From positions 1 through 64,000 of the forward strand of contig NZ_QYUO01000002.1 of NCBI RefSeq assembly GCF_003591035.1: a stretch of DNA of 64,000 nucleotides, given 5' to 3'. Under the pieces are notes generated by a model. It made no database searches. It had not been told where the DNA came from and saw nothing but the letters and a program-made list of their open reading frames with translations. The position numbers and the translations under genes were made by a program. The stretch comes from Noviherbaspirillum saxi. Lineage in GTDB: Bacteria; Pseudomonadota; Gammaproteobacteria; Burkholderiales; Burkholderiaceae_D. The first letter of the stretch is position 1. Each line of letters opens with the position of its first letter. Shown one piece after another: positions 30,453 through 40,119 of the stretch.

Positions 30453-30884
30453 TTAATGAATACGTCCGGCCAAAGCAGCCTTGACGGCGGGAGTAGCGTG
30501 TAATGCTCCCAACACAGAGATGGAGGCTATCGTTGCGACAGCCAATTCCGGAGTGACGTCTGCGGCTATGCTCGCAAGTCCCAGCACCTGGATGTGCAGC
30601 ACCTGCCCGGCTGCCTGCGCGGCTTCCAGGTCAGCGCGTGAATAATGCTGCAAGCCGAGGACCAGACTTTTTCTAGCGACCGTCTGGCGAATCACTTCGC
30701 CGTGGGATTGCAACTGATTGCGAATAGCAGTGCGGATCAGATCGGTACGGTTCGAATAGAAACCTTCCTGAACCAGTAAATCGATCTGCCCGAGGTCCAC
30801 CGGCCCAAGATTGATCGTAATTTTCTCGCTATCGCCTGCCTTGGGCTTGGCTTCCGTTGCAACAATGTTGTTATTTGCACTCAT
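30453..30884 (-). CDS. Ribbon-helix-helix (CopG-like) regulator
   Basis: The 143-residue protein (from MSANNN) carries KITINLGPVDLGQIDLLV followed by YSNRTDLIRTAIRNQL, the ribbon-helix-helix pattern of CopG/MetJ-type repressors. It is much longer than a bare RHH. The C-terminal part, with ASIAADVTPELAVATIASIS and ALHATPAVKAAL, looks like a separate conserved segment of unknown role. It is 61 bases upstream of the PHB-depolymerase-like gene on the same strand, so it probably regulates that gene and itself. A perfect dyad lies at its start (30890-30918). Confidence 0.75.
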   Translation of the reverse strand: MSANNNIVATEAKPKAGDSEKITINLGPVDLGQIDLLVQEGFYSNRTDLIRTAIRNQLQSHGEVIRQTVARKSLVLGLQHYSRADLEAAQAAGQVLHIQVLGLASIAADVTPELAVATIASISVLGALHATPAVKAALAGRIH

Positions 30885-30889
30885 CATCC

Positions 30890-30918
30890 ACCATCCATTC
30901 ACCATCTCTATGGATGGT
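30890..30918 (-). promoter_or_regulatory. Putative operator of the RHH regulator
   Basis: ACCATCCAT (30890-30898) and ATGGATGGT (30910-30918) are perfect 9-bp arms 11 bases apart, beginning six bases before the start codon. The arms overlap the only plausible ribosome site (GGATGG), so binding here, or a hairpin, would block initiation. RHH proteins often autoregulate through such dyads. Confidence 0.5.
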
Positions 30919-31067
30919 AATTCGGGACGAATGAGCAAACTTCAAGAGTTGATGCAGAGATGCGAATAACTTGAGTGCACCTCTGCACAAGATTCAGTTA
31001 CGCAAGCCGCAATTGCAGATTGCATAAGGTATTGGTCTAGTTCTATTACCGGATTTATTCAAACTTG

Positions 31068-31490
31068 CTAATTCCAGCGCCCACCCTGCCCGGCAACGCT
31101 GTAGCGGCCGGCACCGAGGAATGCGACGGCTAGCGCGGAAATCAGGAACATCGCCTGCAACTCCAGTGCCCAACCGCCGGTTTTAGCTAAAGTAAATATC
31201 TCGGCCGCGTGTACCAATGCGACCGCCACTACCATATTGACTGCGACTATCAGAGCGGCTGGACGCGTCATGACGCCAAACAATATCAATAGAGGTGCAA
31301 GCACTTCGCCGACGTAAACGAGATATCCGAATTCGGCCGGCAAACCTGTCTTCGCCACCATCGCGAGGATGCCATCGGCTCCTTTGATCAACTTCGAAAT
31401 GCCATGAAAAAGAATCAGTATTGCAAGCGTGACACGAAGAATCAGTTTGCCGAAGTCTTCGGAGACATTACCGGTTTGTTTGTTATTCAT
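31068..31490 (-). CDS. DoxX family membrane protein
   Basis: The 140-residue protein has four hydrophobic segments (LILRVTLAILILFHGISKL, EFGYLVYVGEVLAPLLILFG, AALIVAVNMVVAVALVH, LELQAMFLISALAVAFLGAG), the DoxX/DoxD layout. Members act in quinone-linked or oxidative-stress functions in the inner membrane. The start at 31490 follows GAGGGAATCATT. The 290-bp spacer up to the FMN reductase gene contains nothing I can identify. Confidence 0.85.
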   Translation of the reverse strand: MNNKQTGNVSEDFGKLILRVTLAILILFHGISKLIKGADGILAMVAKTGLPAEFGYLVYVGEVLAPLLILFGVMTRPAALIVAVNMVVAVALVHAAEIFTLAKTGGWALELQAMFLISALAVAFLGAGRYSVAGQGGRWN

Positions 31491-31783
31491 AATGATTCCC
31501 TCTTCAATGGTCGGTATGTTGTAAGGATGCCCATCTTTTCCAGCCACTCTGGCCGAAGTGAAATATGAACACTTCGGCAATTTTCAGATCCATCTTAACG
31601 GTGAATAGTTCTTTGTGCATCATCCTATCGAACTGCGTCCCCAGTCGGCACATGAGAGATGCGCAGAACAAATGCTGACCATAGCCGGTCTACTTGTTTT
31701 CCAACGCATGCCATTTCATCAACCCCGATGTCGGCGTGACGACGCCGGCAATCACTTTCCCACTAGCAAAGCAAAGGAAGATC

Positions 31784-32344
31784 ATGGCCACAACGAAAAA
31801 TGTCGCAGTCATTGTCGGAAGCCTGCGCAAGGAATCGCTGAACCGCAAAATGGCGCTTGCGCTGGAAAAACTAGCTCCCGATACACTGAAGCTCGGTATT
31901 GTGGAAATCGGAAACTTGCCCTTGTACAACCAGGATTTTGATGATGATCCGCCCAAGCCGGCCCGCGATTTCAAGGACCAGATCCAGAATGCCGACGCGG
32001 TTCTCTTCGTCACCCCCGAATATAATCGCTCGGTTCCTGGCGTACTGAAGAATGCAATCGACATCGCGTCGCGCCCCTACGGAAAAAGCGCATGGGACGG
32101 CAAACCGGGCGCAGTGATCAGCGTGTCGCCGGGCGCGGTCGGCGGGTTTGGGGCCAACCACCATCTGCGTCAGTCTCTGGTGTTCCTGAATGTACCGGCC
32201 ATGCAGCAGCCGGAGGCATATATAGGCGGTGCGGGCAAGCTGTTCAGTGACAGCGGAGATATCGCAAACGACTCTACACGAGAGTTCATGCAAAAGTTCT
32301 TGCAATCGTTTGCGCAGTGGGTAGAGCGGCATTCAGCGCGTTGA
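31784..32344 (+). CDS. NADPH-dependent FMN reductase (ChrR / SsuE-like)
   Basis: This is a 186-residue flavodoxin-like reductase. IVGSLRKESLNRKMA is the phosphate-binding loop for FMN, TPEYNRSVPGVLKNAIDIAS is the signature of NADPH-dependent FMN or quinone reductases, and SPGAVGGFGANHHLRQ lies near the second flavin contact. AAAGGAAGATC precedes the ATG at 31784. It is divergent from DoxX. The pair suggests a redox-stress role, which is inference from family. Confidence 0.88.
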   Translation: MATTKNVAVIVGSLRKESLNRKMALALEKLAPDTLKLGIVEIGNLPLYNQDFDDDPPKPARDFKDQIQNADAVLFVTPEYNRSVPGVLKNAIDIASRPYGKSAWDGKPGAVISVSPGAVGGFGANHHLRQSLVFLNVPAMQQPEAYIGGAGKLFSDSGDIANDSTREFMQKFLQSFAQWVERHSAR

Positions 32345-32367
32345 CCCGGCGAGACGCCACTGCGCCT

Positions 32368-32405
32368 CTGTCCGCCGCCCTCTTACAAAAAGAGGCAGCG
32401 GACAG
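32368..32405. terminator. Convergent hairpin terminator (FMN reductase / dnaE)
   Basis: CTGTCCGC and CCTCTT pair with AAGAGG and GCGGACAG around ACAAA, with small internal mismatches, between two convergent stops. Confidence 0.55.
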
Positions 32406-32469
32406 TAAGCCGAATAATCTCGCCCTCCGTTTTTCCTTCTTGCAGCGAAAATCTTTTGGCACGGTGGAA

Positions 32470-35400
32470 TCAGTACTCCACCGTCGCCCCCTTGATCCCC
32501 AACTTATCAGCCAACACTTGCTTTAAGCCATCCGCCGGCGCAACGCGCCAGTCGTCGGCAAACCGGATTTCACAGCTGCCTACGCCTTCCTGCACATAGC
32601 GCAAGGTCAGTGGCAATCCATTTTCTGAACGATAGGGTGTCAATATCTGCTTGAGTTGTGTGGTATCGAGCCGCGTGCTGAGCGAGAAGCAAAATTGCCG
32701 CCCAAACTGCACGCGCGCCATCGCGACATCCATTACCTTGTCGGCGGAGACGCGGATGCCGCCGGCGAAGCGGTCTTCCGATACCTTGCCTTGCACGGCG
32801 AGAAATTCATCTTCCTTGAACAATTGCTTGTTCGGTTCGTACAGCTCGCTGTAGACGGTGACGTCGACCGTCGCCGTGCCATCATCCAGCGTCACGATCA
32901 TGATTTTGCCGCGCTGGGTCATCTGGGTGCGTAGCGCGCTGATGATGCCGGCCATCAGACGCGGCTCGCGCGACGGTTCCAGACTGGACAATTTCGCGCG
33001 CGCAAACTTGCGGACTTCCTGTTCATAAGCATTGAACAGATGGCCGGACAGGTAGAAACCAAGTGCGATCTTTTCCTCGGTCAGCCTCTGCTTCTCGCTC
33101 CAGGAGGCGGCCTTGACGTATTCGGGCGGCGCTTCCATGTCGCCGTCGGGTCCGCCGAACAGACTGACCTGGTTGGCCGATGCTTCAGCCTGCTCCGCGC
33201 ATTCCATTGCGTAGTTGACTGAGGCAATGAGCACGCCCCGATCGACGCCAAAGCAATCCATCGCACCGGCGCGAATCAGCGACTCTATGGTGCGGCGATT
33301 GATCTGCCGCTTGTCCACACGCTTGACGAAATCGAACAGGTCCTTGAAAGATCCTTCCTGACGCGCCGCCATAATCGCTTCGATCGCATTCTGTCCCGAG
33401 CCCTTGACCGCACCCAAGCCATAACGGATCTGCGTCGCCTTCTTGGCCGACTCGCCGACCGGCGTAAAGCGATAGTCCGACAAATTGATGTCCGGCGGCA
33501 GCAGCTTCAAGCCGCAGACATCGATCGCATCCTCGACCAGGATCTTGATCTTGTCGGTGTCATCCATTGCCAGCGACAAGTTGGCGGCCATGAATGCGGC
33601 GGGATGATGGGCCTTCAGATAGGCGGTGTGATAGGACAGCAGCGCGTACGCGGCGGCGTGCGACTTGTTGAAGCCGTAGCCCGCGAACTTTTCCATCAAG
33701 TCGAAAATCTCGTCGGCCTTTTCCTGCGACAGGCCGTTTTTCGCTGCACCCTCGCGGAAGATCAAGCGGTGCTCGGCCATCTCTTCCGGCTTTTTCTTGC
33801 CCATCGCGCGACGCAGCAAGTCCGCACCACCGAGCGAATAGCCGCCGATCACCTGGGCCATCTGCATCACCTGCTCCTGGTACACCATGATGCCGTAGGT
33901 TTCGGAAAGAATGCCTTCGGTACGCGGGTCCGGGTATTCGAATTTTTCACCGTGCTTGCGTCGGCAGAAATCCGGAATCAGGTCCATCGGGCCCGGTCGG
34001 TACAAGGCGACCAGCGCGATGATGTCTTCAAAGCGGTCAGGCCGGGCATCCTTGAGCATGCCCTGCATGCCGCGGCTTTCAAGCTGAAACACCGCGACCG
34101 TCTTGGCCTTGGTCAGCAGTTCGTACGACGCTTTGTCGTTGAGCGGCAATTTTTCAAGCGCAAAGTCCGACATCGCGGAATCGAGCTGCTTGATATAGCG
34201 GACCGCGCGATCGAGAATCGTCAGCGTGGTCAATCCCAGAAAGTCGAACTTGACCAGGCCGACCGCTTCAACATCGTCCTTGTCGTACTGCGACACCACA
34301 CCGGAATCGCCACCTTGCGTATACAGCGGGCAGAAGTCGGTCAGCTTGCCGGGAGCGATCAGCACGCCGCCGGCATGCATGCCGATGTTGCGGGCAATGC
34401 CTTCGACCTGCTGTGCAAGTTCAAGCAGCTGCTTGACCTCTTCTTCGTTCTCCATCCGCTCCTTGAGCAGCGGCTCTTCTTCGATCGCGTCGGCGATCGT
34501 CACCAGCTTGCCCGGCTTGAATGGAATCAGCTTGGAGATGCCGTCGCAAAAGTTGTAGCCCATATCGAGCACACGGCCGACGTCGCGCACCGCGCCCTTT
34601 GCCGCCATGGTGCCAAAGGTCGCAATCTGCGACACGGCTTCGCGGCCATAGCGGTCTTTCACGTACTGAATCACGCGGTCGCGGTTTTCCTGGCAAAAGT
34701 CGATATCGAAGTCGGGCATCGATACCCGTTCCGGATTCAGGAAGCGCTCGAACAGCAGGTTGTATTCCAATGGGTCCAGATCGGTGATCTTGAGTGCGTA
34801 GGCGACCAGCGAACCCGCACCGGAACCCCGCCCGGGGCCGACCGGCACGCCGTTGTTCTTGCCCCACTGGATAAAGTCGGCCACGATGAGGAAGTAGCCG
34901 GGAAAGCCCATCTTGATGATGGTGTCGGTTTCGAACTTGAGCCGCTCCTCATAGCGCTGCCGGTTGGCCTCGCGTTTGGCCTGATCGGAAAACAGCTGGA
35001 CCAGCCGTTCCTCGAGACCCCGTTTGGCTTCCGTGGCCAGGAATTCGTCCAGCGAGACGCCGTCCGGTGTCGGAAACAAGGGCAGCTTGGGCTTGCCGAG
35101 TTCGAGCTGAAGATTGCAGCGCTTGGCGATCTCGATCGAATTCTGTACCGCCGCCGGCATGTCGGCAAACAGTTCGGCCATCTCGGCCTGGGACTTGAAG
35201 CATTGCTGTTCATTGAAGCGCTTGACGCGACGCGTATTGGCGAGGATTTCGCCTTCGGCAATACAGGTACGCGCTTCGTGCGCAACGAATTCCTCGGCCT
35301 TCAGAAACTGTATCGGATGCGTTGCCACGACCGGCAGCTTCAGTTTGCTAGCGAGCGCCACCGCCTGCCGGACATGCGTATCCACGTTCGGCTGTCCGTA

Positions 35401-35919
35401 ACGCTGGATTTCGATGTAAAACTGGTTCGGAAAAATGCGCGCCCAACGTTCGGCGCAACGCTGCGCGGCCGCCGGATTGCCATTGTCAAGCGCGATGCCG
35501 ATGTCGCCGAAATGCGCGCCGGAAAGCGCAATCAGATCGCTGGCGCCGCCGTCTTCCAGCCAGTCTGCGCGAAGTTCCGCACGACCACGATGGATGTTGG
35601 TCAGCCATGCCCTGGACAACAGTTCGCACAGTTGCAGGTAACCATTGCGGTTTTTTACCAGCAGCAGCAGACGCGAGGGCTTGTCGCGATCGTCGTCATT
35701 GGTAATCCACACATCGCAGCCGGCGATCGGCTTGATGCCCTTGCCGCGTGCGGCCTTGTAAAACTTCACCATGCCGAACAGGTTGGCAAGGTCGGTAATC
35801 GCAAGTGCCGGCTGAGCGTCTTGGGAAGCCGCCTTGATCGCGTCATCGATACGGACGAGCCCGTCGACGATGGAAAATTCGGAATGAAGGCGGAGGTGGA
35901 TAAATTGCGGAGAAGTCAT
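32470..35919 (-). CDS. dnaE: DNA polymerase III alpha subunit
   Basis: This is the replicative polymerase of 1149 residues. The N-terminal PHP domain opens FIHLRLHSEFSIVDG; the polymerase core has GPGRGSGAGSLVAYAL and PDFDIDFCQENRD near residue 405 with the catalytic aspartates; the helix-hairpin-helix and OB-fold regions follow (RGKIMIVTLDDGTATVDVTV). Length and domain order are those of DnaE1 of proteobacteria. A TldD-like or polC paralogue is not involved. It stands alone, divergent from trhO. Confidence 0.98.
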   Translation of the reverse strand: MTSPQFIHLRLHSEFSIVDGLVRIDDAIKAASQDAQPALAITDLANLFGMVKFYKAARGKGIKPIAGCDVWITNDDDRDKPSRLLLLVKNRNGYLQLCELLSRAWLTNIHRGRAELRADWLEDGGASDLIALSGAHFGDIGIALDNGNPAAAQRCAERWARIFPNQFYIEIQRYGQPNVDTHVRQAVALASKLKLPVVATHPIQFLKAEEFVAHEARTCIAEGEILANTRRVKRFNEQQCFKSQAEMAELFADMPAAVQNSIEIAKRCNLQLELGKPKLPLFPTPDGVSLDEFLATEAKRGLEERLVQLFSDQAKREANRQRYEERLKFETDTIIKMGFPGYFLIVADFIQWGKNNGVPVGPGRGSGAGSLVAYALKITDLDPLEYNLLFERFLNPERVSMPDFDIDFCQENRDRVIQYVKDRYGREAVSQIATFGTMAAKGAVRDVGRVLDMGYNFCDGISKLIPFKPGKLVTIADAIEEEPLLKERMENEEEVKQLLELAQQVEGIARNIGMHAGGVLIAPGKLTDFCPLYTQGGDSGVVSQYDKDDVEAVGLVKFDFLGLTTLTILDRAVRYIKQLDSAMSDFALEKLPLNDKASYELLTKAKTVAVFQLESRGMQGMLKDARPDRFEDIIALVALYRPGPMDLIPDFCRRKHGEKFEYPDPRTEGILSETYGIMVYQEQVMQMAQVIGGYSLGGADLLRRAMGKKKPEEMAEHRLIFREGAAKNGLSQEKADEIFDLMEKFAGYGFNKSHAAAYALLSYHTAYLKAHHPAAFMAANLSLAMDDTDKIKILVEDAIDVCGLKLLPPDINLSDYRFTPVGESAKKATQIRYGLGAVKGSGQNAIEAIMAARQEGSFKDLFDFVKRVDKRQINRRTIESLIRAGAMDCFGVDRGVLIASVNYAMECAEQAEASANQVSLFGGPDGDMEAPPEYVKAASWSEKQRLTEEKIALGFYLSGHLFNAYEQEVRKFARAKLSSLEPSREPRLMAGIISALRTQMTQRGKIMIVTLDDGTATVDVTVYSELYEPNKQLFKEDEFLAVQGKVSEDRFAGGIRVSADKVMDVAMARVQFGRQFCFSLSTRLDTTQLKQILTPYRSENGLPLTLRYVQEGVGSCEIRFADDWRVAPADGLKQVLADKLGIKGATVEY

Positions 35920-36105
35920 CTTGTTATTTTACCGCGAGCGCCGGTTCCGGCAGGCATGCCGCGAGTCACTGTGGTGACATTGGCTATTGACAGTGCGCTA
36001 CAAAAAGTTGCAATGAAAATTTGCGCTTCCACGGTGGAGCGAGCTATGTCGGCAGCGGCCGCAACGTATATAATGTTGGCAAATCAAAGACTTACCTAGA
36101 ATCCC

Positions 36106-37002
36106 ATGCAGTCGACCAATCCCTACGTCAACATCGCAGCGTACAAATTCATCACCTTCAATGACACCGCCGAAAAGCGGGCGGAGTTCCGCGCCCTATG
36201 CGAGGAGTTGGGGCTGAAAGGCACCATCCTGCTCAGTCCTGAAGGCATCAACCTGTTTCTGGCCGGTCTGCATGAACCGATCGACCGCTTCCTCGCCTGG
36301 CTGCGCTCGGACGAGCGCTTTGCCGATATCGAAGTCAAGGAAAGCTATTCGGACCGGCAGCCTTTCACCAAGATGCTGGTCAAGCTCAAGCGCGAAATCA
36401 TCACGATGAAAAACCCGCTGATCAAGCCGGAAGAAGGCCGGGCTCCGGCGGTCGATGCAAAAACGCTCAAGCGCTGGCTCGACCAGGGTATCGACGATAA
36501 CGGCAAGCCGGTCGTGATGATGGACACGCGCAACGCCTTCGAAGTGGATGTCGGCACCTTCGACAACACGCTGGATTACCGTATCGAAAAATTCAGCGAG
36601 TTTCCGGAAGTGGTTGCCAAACATAAGGACGAGCTTGCCGGCAAGACCGTGGTGACCTTTTGCACCGGGGGCATACGTTGCGAAAAGGCGGCGATCCACA
36701 TGCAGAATATCGGCTACGACAGCGTCTACCAGCTGGAAGGCGGCATCCTGAAATACTTCGAGGAAGTCGGCGGCGCGCATTACAAGGGCAACTGCTTCGT
36801 GTTCGACTACCGTACCGCGCTCAATCCCAAGCTGGAAGCGACCGACACCAAACAATGCTTTGCCTGCCGCGCCGTCGTGACACCGCGCGAGCAATTGTCA
36901 CCCTATTACATTCCTGGTCGCTCATGCCCGCATTGCAAGAAGGAAATGCAGGACCAAGAACAGGTGCAGGCGGACACGCGCTTAGGAATGTGTACGGAAT
37001 AA
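36106..37002 (+). CDS. trhO: tRNA uridine(34) hydroxylase TrhO (rhodanese family)
   Basis: TrhO (YceA) hydroxylates uridine 34 of tRNA as an early step to 5-oxyacetyl or methoxyuridine. The 298-residue protein has an N-terminal acylphosphatase-like region ([18 protein letters not shown]), then a rhodanese domain with [18 protein letters not shown] and the active Cys in [13 protein letters not shown], and a C-terminal Cys-rich end ([17 protein letters not shown]). The last residues (LGMCTE and stop) lie inside the left arm of palindrome C, so the present C-terminus may have been set by that element. Confidence 0.93.
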   Translation: MQSTNPYVNIAAYKFITFNDTAEKRAEFRALCEELGLKGTILLSPEGINLFLAGLHEPIDRFLAWLRSDERFADIEVKESYSDRQPFTKMLVKLKREIITMKNPLIKPEEGRAPAVDAKTLKRWLDQGIDDNGKPVVMMDTRNAFEVDVGTFDNTLDYRIEKFSEFPEVVAKHKDELAGKTVVTFCTGGIRCEKAAIHMQNIGYDSVYQLEGGILKYFEEVGGAHYKGNCFVFDYRTALNPKLEATDTKQCFACRAVVTPREQLSPYYIPGRSCPHCKKEMQDQEQVQADTRLGMCTE

Positions 37003-37159
37003 GTTGCCGATTTGGACACGTCTGACGGGATGCGCTGCAAGGGGCCCGCCGAGGGGCGCGAGAAGGAGTCATAGCGAGCTATGGCGACGCCGAGCAACGC
37101 TGCAGCGCGCCCGTCAGACGTGAACCAAATCGGGAAATTATTTCGTGCACGTTCCTTAG
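36981..37159. repeat. Palindromic repeat, copy C (179 bp)
   Basis: The left arm CTTAGGAATGTGTACGGAAT.. GATTTGG pairs with the inverted copy ending CCTTAG at about 80% over 35 bases. Then CACGTCTGACGGG recurs exactly inverted, followed by CGCTGCA. The centre is TCATAGCGAGCTATGG with CGACGCCGAGCAACGC, as in copies A and B. The left arm contains the trhO stop codon. Confidence 0.85.
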
Positions 37160-37183
37160 CATAATCAAATCGGTCGCGAATTG

Positions 37184-37223
37184 AAAAAGCCGGTCTCCGT
37201 ATATAACGAAGACCGGCTTTTTT
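37184..37223. terminator. Bidirectional Rho-independent terminator (trhO / tolC)
   Basis: AAAAAGCCGGTCT and AGACCGGCTTTTTT form a perfect stem around CCGTATATAACGA. A-runs and T-runs on the two sides give a poly-T tail in either direction. Confidence 0.85.
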
Positions 37224-37281
37224 ATTGTCGCTGCGGCTGGTAAGACGTCGAAACAGGTTTCGCTGACGGTTTATTGCCTTA

Positions 37282-38754
37282 TCACCGGCGAGCTGACAAT
37301 CCTGCCTGTGCTGTTTCCCGAGACGCGTTGAACGACACCCTGCCTGCCGCATCCATCGACACCTTGCTCAGTCCGGCATTTGCTCCTGGGCCTGTCGGCA
37401 TGGCATCGCTGCGTACGGACGGCACGAAATAGCTGGCCACTGTTTGCAAATCATCCGCATTCAGCGTGCCGGCCGCGTAGCGCAGGCGCAGATAGCTGAT
37501 CAGATAGTTGTACCGTGCCTGGGCCAGGTCGCGCTGCGCGGTGTACAGCTGCTGCTGTGCGTTCAACACATCGAGGTTGATGCGCACACCGCCCTTGACG
37601 CTTTGCTGAGTCGCCTGCACCAGCAGGCGTGCCGAATCCACCGACTTGACCAGTGCATCGATGCGCGACGTGCTGCTCAACGACAGGTTGAATTGCTTGC
37701 GCAACTCAACCAGGACCTGACTAGTCTTTGCATCGAGATCGGACTTCGCCTTCAGGTGATTGGAAACTGCCTGGCTAGTTGCCGCAGTGACCGAGCCGCC
37801 GGAATACAGCGGAATATTCACTTGTACACCGACTGCGCGCACCGAAGAGTCCTGGTTGCGAGAAGTAACGGTCTCGGAACCACTCTTGTTCAGGGAAGCG
37901 ATCAGATCGACGCGGGGCGCGTGACCGGCGCGATTTTTCTTGATCTCTTGCTCGGCGATTTCCACCGCATAGCGCTGCGCGGCAATCTCGGCGTTGCGCT
38001 CCATCGCCAGCGCCTTCCATTCGTCGAACGACGACGGCTGCATGGGACGGACCTTGAAGTCGTCGCCCAAGGGATCGAGCTGATTGATGTCGGTACCGAC
38101 TATCGCGGCCAGATTGTTGCGGGCAGTGGTCATGCTGTCGCGCGCTTCCAGCAGCTGGGCTTCCGCCAAGTCGTAGCGGGCCTGCGTTTCCAGCATGTCG
38201 GTCCTGGTGCCTTCGCCTTTCTGGAACATGCGGTCATTCACCTGACGTTGCTCTGCGAACGTATCGCGCTGTATCGTCGCCAGCGCCAGCTGGTCTTCCG
38301 CATACTTGGCTTCGGCGTAAGCGCTGACCAGGCGCAGCACCAGATCCTGACCGCGTGCGCTGAACAAGGCATCGCTATAGCTGGTCTGGGCAATACCTTG
38401 GTTGTAGCGGGCCAGACCATCCAGATTGAAGAGCGGCTGGCGCAGGGTTACACCCTTCGCCGTGCTGCGGTAGTCGAGATCTTCGTTGCTCGGGTTCCCT
38501 AGAAAATCGGGCCGAGTCAGATCACCCTTGTTCTTGTATGTCGAATAGCTCGCACTCAGGCTAGGCAACAGGTTGGAACGTCCCAATACCTTGTTCTGCT
38601 GACCGGCCTCATTCTCATGGACTGCCGAGCGGTAAGTCGGGTCATTCTGCAAGGCCGATTCATAGGCTTGTATCAGACCGATCGCCGAGGCCTGGCCGGT
38701 CTGCGCGAGCAGCGCAGCGGCCAGAGCGGAAGCAATCACGCGCTTCTTCATCAT
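37282..38754 (-). CDS. tolC: TolC family outer-membrane channel of a type I secretion system
   Basis: The 490-residue protein has a signal peptide (KKRVIASALAAALLAQTGQA) and the two-fold TolC repeat: GLIQAYESALQNDPTYRSA near the mature start and long coiled helices (KSDLDAKTSQVLVELRKQFN). It ends after AGTLNADDLQTVASYFVP, typical of TolC. It begins 9 bases after the membrane-fusion gene and is the third gene of the ABC-MFP-TolC operon. The outer-membrane pore accepts substrate from the inner-membrane complex. Two adjacent ATGs (38754 and 38751) are equally possible. Confidence 0.93.
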   Translation of the reverse strand: MMKKRVIASALAAALLAQTGQASAIGLIQAYESALQNDPTYRSAVHENEAGQQNKVLGRSNLLPSLSASYSTYKNKGDLTRPDFLGNPSNEDLDYRSTAKGVTLRQPLFNLDGLARYNQGIAQTSYSDALFSARGQDLVLRLVSAYAEAKYAEDQLALATIQRDTFAEQRQVNDRMFQKGEGTRTDMLETQARYDLAEAQLLEARDSMTTARNNLAAIVGTDINQLDPLGDDFKVRPMQPSSFDEWKALAMERNAEIAAQRYAVEIAEQEIKKNRAGHAPRVDLIASLNKSGSETVTSRNQDSSVRAVGVQVNIPLYSGGSVTAATSQAVSNHLKAKSDLDAKTSQVLVELRKQFNLSLSSTSRIDALVKSVDSARLLVQATQQSVKGGVRINLDVLNAQQQLYTAQRDLAQARYNYLISYLRLRYAAGTLNADDLQTVASYFVPSVRSDAMPTGPGANAGLSKVSMDAAGRVSFNASRETAQAGLSARR

Positions 38755-38763
38755 CACTCGCAA

Positions 38764-40113
38764 TTACTCCTCAGACAGCGATGTCTTGGCGCGATCGAAG
38801 ATCGGCTTGAGCAGGTAGCTCATCATCGTGCGTTCGCCAGTCTTCACGAACGCTTCCACCGGCATACCGGCGCGCACCTGATGCTGCTTCAGCAGCTGCT
38901 TGCCTTCTGGAGTAACCATCGCCTTCATCTTGTAGTAAGGCTGCCCGGTCTTCTCGTCGACCAGACGATCTGCGGAAACCTGCGTGACCTTGCCGGGAAT
39001 ATTCGGCGTCTCGTTCTGGTTGAATGCCGGGAATACCAGATCGACCGCGAGTTCGGGATGGACCTTGTCGATCAAGTGGACCGGCACCTGGCCTTCAATG
39101 ATCAGCGGATCATCCGTCGGGACCAGATCCATCATGCGGAACCCGCCTGGAATGACACCGCCCTGCGTGAATACGTTCATGCCGACGACCGTGCCGTCAA
39201 CCGGAGCCTTGACCAGTACATTGGCAAGATCGAAGTCCTGGCTCTTCAGGCGGTTCTCCAGCGCTTCGGCTTCTTTTTGAACTTCGGTCAACTGGGTACG
39301 CACTTCCTTTTGATAGTCCTGCTGGCGTTGCAGACGGCGCAGCGTCAGTTCGGCGATCTGGCGCTGCGAACGGCCGATATTGCCGATGTTTTCGGAAATG
39401 CCGGCATTGATTTGCGCAAAGGTACGTTCGACTTCAAGCAGGCGGTTGCGCGCGATATAGCCTTCCTTGGCGAGGTCGCGCATGCCGTCCAGTTGCTCTT
39501 TCAGAAGCTTCTGCTGCTGCTTCTGGCTGTCCAATGCTTCCTGCAAACCGCTGACCTGCGCCTTGAGGCCGGCAATGCTTTCATCGACGCCTGCAAGTTC
39601 GCTTTGCAGCGAAGCCTGGCGCGACACGAACAGTTGCTGCTGCAGACTGATGTTATTGGCCACACGCGGATCGCTTTTCGCGTTTTCCAGTTCGGGCGGG
39701 AAAGCGATGGTCTTTTTACCATCGCGTTCGGCAACCAGTCGCGCTTCCGCCGCACGTGCAGTGAAATACTGTACACGCGTCATTTCGGCTGCCGACTTGG
39801 CCTGCACGTCATTCATCTTCACCAACGGCTGGCCGGCTTTGACAATGTCGCCTTCCTTGACCAGGATCTCTTCTATCGTGCCGCCGGTCTGGTGCTGGAT
39901 TGCCTTGCGATTGCTGGACACGGTAACTGTGCCGCTGACCGGAACACCTTTGTCGAGCGGAGCAAACATGGCCCACAACAGGAAGCCGCCGACGCCGAGC
40001 AGGACAATCAGCCAGCCCAGCCGTGCATGACGCGTGGGATCGGTATCGACGTCGATCGGGGCGACGTCATGGGCGACGACTTCCGTCGCCTCTTTACTTT
40101 TCAACAGTTTCAT
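38764..40113 (-). CDS. HlyD family membrane-fusion protein of type I secretion
   Basis: The 449-residue protein has a short cytoplasmic N-terminus, a single membrane segment near residues 32-52 (LGWLIVLLGVGGFLLWAMFA), a lipoyl half-motif GVPVSGTVTVSSNRKAIQHQ, long coiled-coil arms (LQSELAGVDESIAGLKAQVS to KEAEALENRL) and the second lipoyl half (VKAPVDGTVVGMNVFTQGG). This is the PrtE / HlyD layout. It starts 6 bases after the ABC gene stop and couples the exporter to TolC. Confidence 0.94.
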   Translation of the reverse strand: MKLLKSKEATEVVAHDVAPIDVDTDPTRHARLGWLIVLLGVGGFLLWAMFAPLDKGVPVSGTVTVSSNRKAIQHQTGGTIEEILVKEGDIVKAGQPLVKMNDVQAKSAAEMTRVQYFTARAAEARLVAERDGKKTIAFPPELENAKSDPRVANNISLQQQLFVSRQASLQSELAGVDESIAGLKAQVSGLQEALDSQKQQQKLLKEQLDGMRDLAKEGYIARNRLLEVERTFAQINAGISENIGNIGRSQRQIAELTLRRLQRQQDYQKEVRTQLTEVQKEAEALENRLKSQDFDLANVLVKAPVDGTVVGMNVFTQGGVIPGGFRMMDLVPTDDPLIIEGQVPVHLIDKVHPELAVDLVFPAFNQNETPNIPGKVTQVSADRLVDEKTGQPYYKMKAMVTPEGKQLLKQHQVRAGMPVEAFVKTGERTMMSYLLKPIFDRAKTSLSEE

Positions 40114-40119
40114 TTGTGC

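Noticed and set aside
33604..36099. 831-codon plus-strand frame opposite dnaE
   Set aside because: Antisense shadow of a certain dnaE gene; no domain and no start signal.
6318..37159. Palindromes A-C as ordinary Rho-independent terminators
   Set aside because: They exceed 160 bp, have no T-tract at the arms and two of the three lie between same-strand genes; a separate good terminator follows copy C.
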